64,000 nucleotides of DNA from Blasia pusilla (taxonomy: Eukaryota > Marchantiophyta > Marchantiopsida > Blasiales), in assembly GCA_050084515.1 (NCBI GenBank), contig CM114271.1:35030001-35094000 (forward strand), in the 5' to 3' direction. Made by a program: the position numbers and the translations under genes. The notes under the pieces were generated by a model. The model saw only the letters and a list, made by a program, of their open reading frames with translations, had not been told where the DNA came from and did no database searches. Below are positions 47,645 to 58,162 of this stretch, piece by piece (within the stretch, counting starts at the first letter, position 1; each line of letters begins with the position of its first letter).

Positions 47645-48831
47645 CTATGGTGCAACCCCATCTTGGACAATAGAACTCAGAACCACTTCCGATGCTGTGG
47701 CTATCATCTCCAAGCGTACATGCAAAACATCCCAAGAAGTCCAAGGGTGTCTCTCTCGATCACCCCTAGTGTGTCGACCTCCTTGGGTCTGGCCCCCAAC
47801 CACTGCCTCAACTGTCTCGGTAGGCATGGGGCTCACCAACGCAACAAATGTGATCTGTTGCATCCTCAAACAACGTTGCTCAGTTACTCCCAAGCTGAAA
47901 ATCCATGTCAAGCAGTTCAGGTCCATCGCCTGACCCAAGACATGACGTCGTGATGCCTCCGATAGTGACGGTACTTCCGTCACTCCTGTGGGGAATCCCA
48001 TTGCTCGCTCTCGCTCATCGGCGTTGGGCTCCAACAACCTCTATACCTAGTCATCCCAAACCAAGCTAGGTCCGGCCTCCTTGAATGCATAGGAAGCAGG
48101 AAACTTAGCAATGTGGGATAGGCGGATCGTGGCATGCCAATCCTGTTGACCATAGTCAACGGCGGTCGATCATCATGCCTCACTGCCTGTGATCGACCGC
48201 TCGGATCCAATATAGAATCCACCAACAAATCGGAGGGACGCTCCACTCTTGCATAAGCCCTCCGTAATACCTCATTAGGTACCAAGTTGGTCCACCAAAG
48301 ACGCGAGCGATGTGCTTGTGAACCCACACTCACTGCATCTAACAACACTGCCGGGCCGATCCATGCGCGCACCTGATGTGCACTCGTCACCACGCGGGAC
48401 CTCAAATCGCCCAGAATTGGAACATTCTCCAAAATGTATGTTGGAGAACGAGATTGATGCTCATGTAAACGTTGCAAGATCCGCATCATCTCCCAAAACA
48501 ACCTGGACCGAGTGTCAGCTAACCCACTACCTTGTTCAGCACTGGATTGGCCCTGACACAGCCAACGAGCAGTGACCAAGTCTATGGTCCCTACCCGCTC
48601 CAAGTCCTGCGCCCCCAACAATGAAATCTCCCTCGGTAGGGAACTCTGGAAACCTTGAATGGCGGACACAGACAACAAGCCGGGAAAACGGAGGAGTAAC
48701 AGCGCCACATGGTGAAGTGAAGCGCGCCTCACAACATCATCAATCTCCACATATAGATACTGCTGCATGTGCACTCCAGCCTGCAAAATAGCAGCTAACC
48801 CAGTGCTGATCCTTCCAAAGAGATCCAACAT
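47645..48831 (-). pseudogene. DNMT3-like C5-cytosine methyltransferase of copy C
   Basis: A 283-codon open frame (47980-48831) continued in a second frame down to 47645. Motif I reads LDLFGRISTGLAAILQAG, motif IV TARWLCQGQ (Cys kept, the preceding Pro changed to Leu), motif VI ILENVPIL and motif VIII SQAHRSRLWWTNL. The tail has ERERAMGFPTG and ASRRHVLGQAMDLNCLTW. It shares the position between protease and RT with copy A. The G-to-R change in motif I and the lost Pro of PCQ suggest it is inactive. Arg occupies the site where copy A has TGA. Confidence 0.87.
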
Positions 48832-48994
48832 CCAAATACCCTCCTATGGGATGCACAACACAATCAGGGTGGTGTCCAAATGGGTCATAGCAGCACTCCT
48901 ACCTACGTGGGGTTCCTCTGACCCGTCACACTCTAGTGCAAATGTCTCGCTCCACGCGGTCTGCATATGCTCAGTGGCTAAGCGTTGAAGCTCC

Positions 48995-50240
48995 TCAGTC
49001 AATCCCCAAAACGACACCTCTCCTCCACGAACTGATGCGGTAGTAATCTAGGGAAAACCCCATCGGGTATATCAGTGCTCCACCAGCCAAGACATCGTAG
49101 GACTCTGCATCAGTCTCTATCGCCTTGGCTCGCACCACGGACTCATCTGTAGGATGTCCCACGCGAATCCTCACCATGACCTCTTGTCGGGTGATATACT
49201 GTGTGATACTCGCTCCACCCAAGGATGTATGTATCGGAAATGGACAACGCTCCACATCGGCTCTCGTCAAGCCCCCATTCCTCTGAATGACGCTTTTCCC
49301 AACATCAGGGGTTGCACTCCTGAATCCAACAAGACGCGCTATGGATTGAAAGCTCTACCTCTAGGACTCACCAACTGGAAGACCTCTCCATGATTATCTA
49401 GCAACACAACACCAAGAGAAAACATGGCACGCTCTATCGCGGGTCTAGCGGGCTTCTCCGCCATCCTAGCAGCCGCAGTCTGCCATGAATCTGACGTGGA
49501 CGGCCCCAGCGTCCGCTCCAAGGGCAAGTCCATCACCTCCTCTGCAATCACCTCTGAACCTGATGTAAGAACTCCAACTCCACGCTCACATAGCATAGCG
49601 GCCAGCCAAAAAACCTCGGCGGGCGTACCTCCCAACATCATAACATCGGAAGCAGAAAATAAAGGAGCGGGGTACACAACGGTGGCCGCCCCCAACAACG
49701 TGCTCGACACATGCCCCTCTTGAGCATCAACAATATAAGAGTTGTTGCACTTGCTTCTCTCATCGCCCTCCATGCCTGCACACCAACAACATCACCAACT
49801 CTCCAAGAACTTTGATGAGGACCCATCGATGGGGTCCTCATCGCTTCGGACAACGTGAAAGACTTAGGAAGCCTAGTCTATTTTCTGGCTTCCCCTCATT
49901 GTGGATCCAACTCTCCGGTTGCTCCACGCGTCACAACTGTGGTGGCCTCCATCTGGGCAACCCCGCACATCCAACCAAGATCCTCCATATCTCTGGCTGC
50001 TCCATATGATGTCGATGCCATGGATCCGGCATCGGGTAACCTCAATGCCATAGCGGCAATCTGCTCTTGTAGCTACTGTATCTGAGCAGCCATCCTAGCC
50101 TCACATCCGGCATCTCCCTCGGCACGTCTAGGTGGTGGTACTCTACCTCCTCCACAAGCAGCTCCACCACCCTGTCGGGCAACTCCAACTTCTCGTTCCC
50201 CAACATGACCATCTGGTGCACATCTCTAGGCCCACCAAGA
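48995..50240 (-). pseudogene. Protease and gag C-terminus of copy C
   Basis: Protease: VLLDSGVQPLMLGK (about 49300-49345), then HTSLGGASITQYITRQEV and TDAESYDVLAGGALIYPMGF. Upstream, VVLLDNHGEVFQLVSPRGR matches copies A and B. The gag tail (49640-50220) keeps LPKSFTLSEAMRTPS and a Gly/Arg-rich stretch, and the copy is cut at about 50262 near the zinc-knuckle position. Confidence 0.75.
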
Positions 50241-50262
50241 CTGGCTACTCGCTCGAGGTGCG

Positions 50263-50325
50263 GTAAGAGGAGAGGAAGAGAGGAAGAGAGGAAGAGAGGA
50301 GAGAGGGAGAGAGGAAACTACCTTC
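50263..50325. repeat. Candidate left terminal inverted repeat (purine-rich)
   Basis: GTAAGAGGAGAGGAAGAGAG followed by further GAAGAGAGG units. The reverse complement of 62895-62940 reads GTAAGAGAGGAGAGG, AAAAGAGG, AAGAGAGG, an alignable partner. The low complexity weakens the case. Confidence 0.4.
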
Positions 50326-51003
50326 AACCGAAATAGATGCCTTTTTTTAAGAGAGTTTGCTATGATTTGAAGAGAGTTTTCGTTGGGTTGAAGAAAGGAA
50401 ACTTTTTGTGTGAATTTTTTTGCACGTTTTTGCTCAGTTATTAAGCAGTCCCATAGTTTTTTTTTCTCTTCCATATTTTGGCAACCCATCTGAGTCCCAC
50501 CAGTTGCAAATTGCACAAAATTTACAAAATTGAAAAATCAGTGGAATCATAAGAGTGGAACCAATCACATTTTCCATCCAAGGTCTAGAAACAATCTATC
50601 ATTTGTCTTGGGCTAAATAGAGTTCAAGCTCAAAGTGAAGGTTCTGGAAAAATGAAAGTACAATCTAAAACCTCATTTTGCATCCTCAAAGTGGTTTGTT
50701 TAAAATACTTCGCACTTCTTTGGGGGAGAGAACTAGTTGGTGGATTCCTACTCCTACCTCCGACTCTCTTAAAACTACCAGCAACACATAGTACATGTGC
50801 TCATAAGGGAAAAACCTTTTGCCAATTGTCTCTCTTTGGACAAAGTCATCACATGAACATGTGGGAAAGCAACAAATGTGCACCACATACACCCCTATGA
50901 CACTTGAATTTACAGTGTTGTTCCTGACTCAATACATCCTTCCTATTCCATTGCCACGCAGGACATCTTTCGTGGCGATGATCTCCATTTTTGCCTCCCG
51001 AGC

Positions 51004-54000
51004 TTATGCAATTCGCTTTGCTCTCTCCACCGTTGGCCTACACATTATGTTTCTCTTCACCCCATTTCTAGACTCAAATAGAAATAGTGGATTGAGATCA
51101 TCCACCTTCTCCGGGTACATGTTGACATCAATCTTGGGTTGAATACGAAATGCAAAGGTCTCTGTAATGCGAACATGCTCCGAACTTCCCCCGTCTACAA
51201 GTCTGAAACCGGCACTTGTAAGATTGTCCACTTCGTCTTGAGTGCAGATCGTACCTACATCGATGGGCCAAATCGTGGGGGTATTCCCCGAGCTCCAATG
51301 GCAGCCGGATAAGACTTCCGGAAAGCGCAAGATTCATTTGGGCAGAAGAAGTACTTCAATTGATCCCGAGTCCTCCTGAAACGATCAAAGGTTTTGAGTC
51401 CCCAAAACCAGCAAAGTGGTCGCCCGATCCTTGTCTGATTCTTATTTAGGAAAGTGCCGCATGCTCTCCTAATGCCATCAGATCCTGCCCTGCAGGTGGG
51501 TCCACATCAAGGGTTGCTCCGAGATATATACCACCATTTTAGGTTGCAATCCACCTCCATTACCGGAATCCCATATTGTTGAACCACCCTAGTGACCGGA
51601 TGTTGCGAACTTCCAGCAACGGAGGGCTTTTGAAATAAAACATTCAGTGATTTTGGAAAAGGGTCTCCATCACGGATTTGGGAGCGGTCCGGGGTTCCCG
51701 AAAACCAAGGCGGCGTAATTTTCTCATCCAAATCAATCACCGGATTCGTTCCTCGATGCTGCCTCTTCACCTCCCTGAAGTCAAGATACTTATCTGGTCT
51801 CCACGAGTCTCGCTCGGACTGCTCTACCACCATCTGTATGGGATGTCTTGAAACCCACCCACGAATATCCCCACCAATGTGTACGTCTTGCTTGAGGGGA
51901 GTTCCAGCTATGCACCGGTTGAAGGCTTCCACATACAGTTTTTCATCACCCGATCTCACAACCGCCCTCACATAGAGCTCGTAGATCGATGGCCCCCTTC
52001 CTTTTGTTATGCCTTTTATGAGGAAGAGATGGGATGCTGCAGACTGTAGCATTGCTCTTGCCTGGTCTTGTTGGCATGCCTCTACAAGTGAAATTTGTTG
52101 GCATGCTTGTGACGACCTCCAGGAGGAATGAACACTTTCTGCTCCACTTGTGTTGGGGCAGAGGGCATTTTCATGAATGTTCAATCCCTGCAACGATGGC
52201 AATGTTGGAAGGGAACGAAAATAGCTCAGGAGTCAAAGAAATAAGCTACCTATCGGAACCAAATAGGTTGCAAGGCCGAGGCATCCCATGAACGACTCTA
52301 CGATCCGTCGGGTTCCGACGTGTTGCAACCCTAAACCCACCTACTGCAACCCGTCAGATTCAGACGGGTTGCAAGAACGTGTGGCCAATCTTGAAGATCC
52401 AAGTGCAAGTCATCCGAAACCCATCTGGGTCAAACTATTTGCAGGCCTTGTATACAGGTTGCACCAAAATTCTGGATGCAACCCGTCGATTTCCGTTGGG
52501 TTGCACACTCGGGCAACCCGTTGCATCCGACAGCTTGCTTGGTTTCTTCGGTTTGAAATCCCTATAGTTCCCACGCTTCTCAACTTTACCTGCAACTTTA
52601 CAAACAATTCTCAGCATGAGCTTGACAAGACAAAATAGTGAACTCACCTACCGTATGAAGTTTCCCCATTGTCTCATACGTACAGTCCACCAACTCAACC
52701 AAGAGCACAAATCTTTGTACTTCCTCTCAATCGCATGCTTCCTCCACCACTCATGAAGTTCTTCTTGGCATTCCATGGCCTGTTTCAAGGTTTTGCTGTC
52801 CTTGCAGCGTTGGAGTAGAGTGACATGCTATATCCTCTTATTCTCCTTGATGCAAGATTTGGTGTTCCAGGTCACAGACTGTTGCCAATGGAAAGCATCC
52901 GACCTGTCCCTCTCCGGTTGAACCTCTCCACCCCAGAACACTTCCCAGATAGCAATCCACCCAGGTTGTGCATTTTCTGCCATGAACCCATAAATTTTTG
53001 GAGGTGGCCTTTTCTTTTCCTTCACCACCTCCAATAAGAATAACCAGCACATCTTCAAACTGCCAACGTCTTCTGCTTTTACTTCACAGAAAAATATAGT
53101 TTTGAGTCCCTTCTCCACATGGTCATAAAGGTGAGCACCCATTGTCAACCATTCGTTTAGCACTCTGTAGCAAATATCAAAGCTTACCCATCTGCCCTAA
53201 AGATCTTCCCCTTCCCTCATTCGATCTATAAGATCGAGGCCACTCGACGGACGTGTGGTTGACATTTTGAAGACATAGGCCCTGGATCCCTCGCCTCCTT
53301 GGCCCATGAACTGCCATCTCTGAATGAATGGAAATCTGGAGTTTGCCTTGATTTTGGCGATGGCATCCATTTCGGATGTCTTTCCATCCAGAACCCGTAC
53401 TTGATGCAGCAAATTCCGGAAGCATTCAGGATCAGCGAGAAATGCGAGATTTTCCCATAGTTGTTTCTCCTCAGCCGCCGTGATCTTACCCTCTCCAGGG
53501 ATTCCAAAAATTGTTCAAAAATTTGTGATGCTGTTGTGAGCTTGATCACTCCGGGATTTGAGACCGGAGAGTTTCTGTAGACCTCGGCAACTTTCTTCGC
53601 CACATCCTCCTTGATGTGTCTCTGAATTGCATCGGTCACAAGATGAGTGGGAGCCAACATGAACTGCGAGCCTTCTGTACTCTGACGTGGAGCCCAAGTC
53701 GTGGACAATGAAAAATATGTATGTAGGACATGCTCCAACGCAGAAGGGCGATGCCTGACGATGAGGACATCGATGGCCTCCCGGCGGTATGGTGGCACCG
53801 ACCTCGTATGGAGTTTCTGCATTCTTGGGGGGGAATTGCGACGTATTGACTCGCCCATTGCGCTCTAGATACAGGCATGCTGGACTTCTACACAACAAGG
53901 CTCCAACGCATTGGCGGTAGGAGAAAATCCAAGGACCATCTGGAATTGAAGCACTAGTGCGTTGAAGCCTGCACCATCGATGACAATCAGACTTTCTGTC

Positions 54001-54657
54001 CATACCCTTCAGGCGTCCTCCATCTTTCTTTTGAGCAGGAGCAGCAAGTGGAGGCAACTCAAAAATGCAATTACCATCGTACAAGGGCAGCAGCTCGTCG
54101 ACAAGAATGTGCTTGAACATTTTTAAGGCCAGAGACGATAGCAAACTATTGCCTGATACTTGCAAGAGGAACGAGTAGGCGGACAGAGGGCCCGGTTGGT
54201 GTCCGACAGATCCACTGAGGTTGATAACATCCGGAATCTCTTCAGGAAGAACAACATTGTTATGAGCGTGTGAAGTTGGAGTCGAAGCCCGATCTAATGA
54301 GCTAGGAGTTGCAAACGTAGAGCTCGGTGCACTAGGAAATTCTCGACCGTCTACTTGGGAAACAGAGGAATTCAGAGGCAAGACGTAAACTCTGTATTGA
54401 CCATTTGCTAGAGGTAGGAGATTCCATACTTAATGGTATGCAATCACTGGCTGGACTATCTCACCTATAATGTCCTCCGTAGCGTCCACCCTAACATCCT
54501 TGGATACAAAGATGGTTCCAATTTGGAGAAGAAATCGAACAGAGAGAAAATTTTCATCCACTGCTATGAAAGACTCACGAGCTTGCGGTCGAACGATTTC
54601 TGATTGAGGAAGGGCCACTAGATGACTGCCACAAGTGAGCTTCTCATAATTATCCAT
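51004..54657 (-). pseudogene. MULE-like DDE transposase (broken)
   Basis: The product would cut and join DNA at the element ends. From the ATG at 54657 the frame passes a TAA at about 54432 and a Cys-rich zinc-finger-like region (CHRWC near 53980; CVGALLCRSPAC near 53910), then shifts frame near 53790 and back near 53500. The catalytic part has VSFDICYR (first Asp, about 53180), an EVKAEDVGS strand, MAENAQPGWIAIWEVF (about 52975; the second acidic site, Glu where Asp is usual), SDAFHW, and in exon 2 SGAESVHSSW (third Glu, about 52135). A 460-bp intron (52188-52647) has a GTGAGT donor after a TAG that is probably a decayed CAG, and a TTGCAG acceptor. Other stops are at 53197-53199 and 52828-52830. 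A C-terminal block (51004-51330) may be a further exon. The match rests on motif spacing, not on a search. Confidence 0.65.
52301..52504. repeat. Palindrome copies in the transposase intron
   Basis: Three copies of the 27-bp palindrome family lie inside the intron at 52301-52325, 52345-52373 and 52478-52504. The middle one reads GCAACCCGTC, then GACGGGTTGC after a short centre. Confidence 0.85.
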
Positions 54658-54707
54658 TCCCTGAAGATTCCACCAGGAGGAGACTGAGAATGAGAATGAG
54701 AATTTTT

Positions 54708-54716
54708 AATTTATAG
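54708..54716 (-). promoter_or_regulatory. TATA box of the transposase gene
   Basis: CTATAAATT on the minus strand, about 50 bases upstream of the ATG at 54657. Confidence 0.5.
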
Positions 54717-55043
54717 TGAATAGGAACTCAGATTCTCCTGACAGAATTTGACTGACAAGATGAAGTTTGGTAGGTGAAAATTTCTGACACAATGGATTCA
54801 ATTTTGTTGCAACCTGTCGGAGTCATGTGGGTTACAGAATTTGGGAATCAGAGACGTGGGTTGCGAAGCACACTTCATTTTGTTGGAACCCGTCGAAGTC
54901 CGTTGGGTTGGTACCCCCTTCTTGCCGACCAAAGATCTTTTGAGGCAATTTTGCTATCATCAAACACAAGATATCGCTTGCTTATGCTAGGGAAACTAAT
55001 CGTTGGGGACTTTTGCAGGATTGTCCAACTCAGGGTACATCTT
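54717..55043. other. Divergent intergenic region, transposase side
   Basis: Noncoding, with degenerate palindrome copies near 54807-54836 and 54882-54908. Confidence 0.6.
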
Positions 55044-55807
55044 GTGACCCGTCGGATTGCAATGGGTTGCCTCGGAAAATACGTTGTTGCATTGTTTCCC
55101 GAGGGATAGGAAAGCGTGCAACCTGTCGATAACCGACGGGTTGCCTTGGTACCTTGCCTATTAACCCAAAATAAGCGAAGCATGCAACTCATCGGCTTCA
55201 GACGGGTTGCACGCTTCTGCCTCACCTTGTAACGCAAACATGAACGAAGCGTGCAACCCGTCGCTCTCCGACGAGTTGCGTGGGTACCGCGCCTTCTTGC
55301 TCAAAGAAGGCGGAGGCGCGCAACCTGTCGGCCTCAGACGGGTTGCACAATTATCTCACGGTGTAACACTTACATTAAGGAAGCGTGCAACCTGTCTATT
55401 TCCGACGAGTTGCGCGGGTGCCGTACCTTCTTGCCCAGAGACGGCGAGGCGTGCAACCCGTCGACCCCAGACGGGTTGCCCAAGGGCCTCGCCTTGTTTC
55501 GCTTACATGAAGGAAGCGTGCAGCCTGTCGGACTCCGACGAGTTGCACGGGAAGCCCGCATTGTTATCCCTTGACGAGGGAAGCGTGCAACCCAACGGTC
55601 TCCGACGGGTTGCGTGGGTACCTCGAGTTCTTGTCCGAAGACGGCGGAGGCGCGCAACCTATCGGTCTCCGACGGGTTTCTCGGGCACCTCGCATTCTCG
55701 TCCCAGGACGGCGGAGGCGGGAAACCTATCGGTCTCGGACAGGCTGCCACGAGGACGGATGCCTTGAACCCTCGGGAAGTGTGCAACCCGTCGAAGCCGT
55801 CGGGTTG
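55044..55807. repeat. 67-bp tandem array of palindromes between the divergent genes
   Basis: Eleven palindrome units start at 55118, 55184, 55253, 55320, 55387, 55453, 55520, 55587, 55654, 55721 and 55783, spaced 66-69 bp apart except the last (62); a twelfth degenerate unit begins at 55044. Each is close to GCAACCCGTCGG..CCGACGGGTTGC. The roughly 40-bp spacers also resemble each other (GGTACC...CTTCTTG...GGCGGAGGC), often alternating between two types. The array lies just upstream of the plus-strand TATA box, a place expected for regulator or transposition-protein binding. Confidence 0.92.
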
Positions 55808-55897
55808 GTGTTTTTCATGTCCAGACTTCCGTAACGGCCGGCACGTCGCCATCGGAAGGACGATGCGACCCAACGGTCAGCCCAACGGCTCGAAAAG

Positions 55898-55906
55898 TAT
55901 ATATAG
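55898..55906 (+). promoter_or_regulatory. TATA box of the ParB-methyltransferase gene
   Basis: GTATATATAGGGG, about 285 bases before the ATG at 56185 and directly after the palindrome array. Transcription would be expected to start near 55930. Confidence 0.65.
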
Positions 55907-56008
55907 GGGAGAAATCGCTCATTTTCGGTTTTCCATTTCGCGATTTGAATTGCTCTCCCGCGCAGCAGCTGACCAGATACCCAAGGGCGCTTTACACGGC
56001 GACTCATC

Positions 56009-56096
56009 GCGAGACGATTGGAGCAAACGATTGCGAGACGATACGAGCAAACGATCGCGAGACGATTCGAGCAAACGATCGCGAGACGATTCGAGC
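56009..56096 (+). repeat. 24-bp tandem repeat in the 5' leader
   Basis: Almost four units of GCGAGACGATTCGAGCAAAC plus GATC (56009, 56033, 56057, 56081) lie between the TATA box and the start codon. The unit length is a multiple of three, but the frame does not join the downstream protein. Confidence 0.85.
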
Positions 56097-57402
56097 TATC
56101 CATCAAGGCGACTCATCTTGATATCACCAAGGCGAGTCATCAAGCAATTCATCGTGTACATAGGAAGAGGCATTTCCGGGAAAAATGACGAGGAAAAAAT
56201 CTCAAGTGAACAAGGCTGGGAGCTTCACTCCCAAGCCCATGAGGACTCCTGCATCACCATCTCCAGGGCCTCGTTCGGCCAATGAGATAAGGCAGCAAGA
56301 AATCGAGGAGCGGGAAAGGGAAGCGGAGATGCACAAGCAGGAGCTTCTTGGAAAACGTGTACAGGAGGCGCTCAAAAAAAAGAACGTAGAGGCTGAGGCG
56401 TCGCAGGCCTAGAAGAAAAGGGTCGTCGAAGAAAAGCGAGAAAAGAAACGTCTGGACGCGTCGGTGAGGAGATTAGAATTGGCTAAAGCGAGGAGGGAAA
56501 AAACAATAGCCATTGACGAAAGCCCTGCCCGTCCAACCGAAAGTGTTGAGATGCAAGAAATGTCCCCGATGAAGTCTTGGGACACAATCAATATAGCGGA
56601 AATGGCCCAAGTTCAAGTCACGGACGATGAGGTCATGAGGACCACCAGCGTGGAGATTGTGGACATCGCTGAAGAAGCAAGAGAGCGGTCATCCTCGTCT
56701 CTAAGCCCGGCGGAAGAAATTGACCTCTATCGGACTGAAAATTTTCTAGTGGACTTGCCAGCTGCTGTCCTAGAGCAAGTGGTTGGCCAAGACACCGAAC
56801 CAATCTTCGAGCGGGTAAGAGAGGATCTGTGTTCTTTGAATTATGTGAAGGCCCATGTTGCAATTCATTTGCAATTCAGTGTAGCTTATTGATCTTGTCC
56901 CCGTTGTGACAAGTGATAAAGCAGATGGCACTGATGGAGGGCCACAATGCCCCGAGAATTCCACTTTGCCAATTGCGGACAATGGAGTACGTCCGCGAAA
57001 TTCAGTCTAACAAGGATATTGCGAAGCTCAAACAATCGGCGGCAACACCATCCTACGTCGACAGCTTCCCTCCGTTCTATGTTCAGCCTTGCGATGACCA
57101 TGGAACCCAAGCGCTGGTTACGGAGGAGGACTTGGAATCGCTCGACACATTCTGGAGGATGAGAGATCAGGAATTCAGAAGGGCGATAGAGGGGATGGTA
57201 TTCAGCTGGATGAGGAACCTGTATTTCTTCATATGGGATGGAAATCAGAGATTCATGGCGTGGACCCAGTTTGCAGAGGCGCGCCCAAACTCATTGGAGG
57301 CACATTTTTGTGTGAAGGCAGTGGTGCTACATCCATACCCTCATCACATGGCGATGGTGGAGATGGCCATGCATGCCATGAACACGTAAGTTTCCTCTTG
57401 CT

Positions 57403-58162
57403 GCAAACCGTCGGACTCCGACAAGTTGTTTGAGTCGCCACTATTTTTGGGATGTTTTAACCGAAAGCAACTTGTCGGACTCCGACGAGTTCGACGACAG
57501 ACCACAGGTTTAGGATGTTTTTGGGCCAAAGCAACTCGTCGGAGTCCGACGAGTTGCTTGACTGGCCGCATTCTTTGGATGTATTTTGAAGAAAGCAACT
57601 TGTCGGAGTCCGACGAGTTGCTCGACTCGCCGCATTTTTTGGATGTTTTTGCCCCAAAGCAACTCGTCAGAGTCCGACGAGTTGCTCGACTGGCCGCATT
57701 CTTTGGATGTATTTTGAAGAAAGAAACTCGTCGGAGTCCGACGAGTTGCTCGACTTGCCGCATTTTTTGGATGTTTTTTGAAGAAAGCAACTCGTCAGAG
57801 TCCGACGGGTTGCTTGACTCAAAGCTGTTTTTGGATGTTTTTTGATGTTTTTGGCCGAAAGCAACTCGTCGGAGTTCGACAGGTTGCATTCGAAAGTTGG
57901 GAGCTACATTTTTGGCGTCAAATTGCAACTTTCAATGAAATTGCGCAACCTGTTGGACTCCGACGGGTTGATATGTTCACTTTTTTCGCGGTAACCACTA
58001 TGTAAATACAGACTATCTAACAACCGTCGGAGTCCGACGGGTTGAAACTAGGCAATCACAAATCTGAATGCAATCCGTCGGACTCCGATGGGTTGCAAAA
58101 TTTAGCTCGTTGCTACAATCCAACCATGAGCTGTGACGACCTGTCGGAGTCCGACGGGTTGC
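57403..58162 (+). repeat. 64-bp palindrome array inside intron 2
   Basis: Copies start at 57403, 57467, 57531, 57595, 57659, 57723 and 57787, exactly 64 bp apart, then at 57861, 57945, 58021, 58070 and about 58138. The unit at 57531-57557 has perfect 13-bp arms (GCAACTCGTCGGA and its complement) around one central base. Spacers share GGCCGCATT and TTTGGATGT. Confidence 0.93.

Larger units (their letters stand above)
43440..50262 (-). mobile_element. Ty3/gypsy element with C5-methyltransferase (copy C, minus strand)
   Basis: Reading the minus strand from 50262 downwards: gag C-terminal part, protease, C5 methyltransferase, RT, RNase H, integrase, PHD remnant, a GGGGGGCG polypurine tract, and an LTR starting at 44348. 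The layout and protein sequence match copy A but the two have clearly diverged. The 5' end stops inside gag at the purine-rich end of the DNA transposon. The lower LTR limit (about 43440) is a guess. A core word of the copy A LTR (CAGCGATGTATGCTGT) occurs at about 44240-44258 on the minus strand. Confidence 0.85.

Noticed and set aside
55118-55807. CRISPR-like array (regular 27-bp repeats with about 40-bp spacers)
   Set aside because: The spacers resemble one another, the repeats are near-perfect palindromes that also occur singly in introns, no cas gene is present, and the context is a plant nuclear genome.
55614-56285. 223-codon open frame across the palindrome array and leader
   Set aside because: It runs through tandem noncoding repeats, crosses the TATA box and is out of frame with the gene that starts at 56185.
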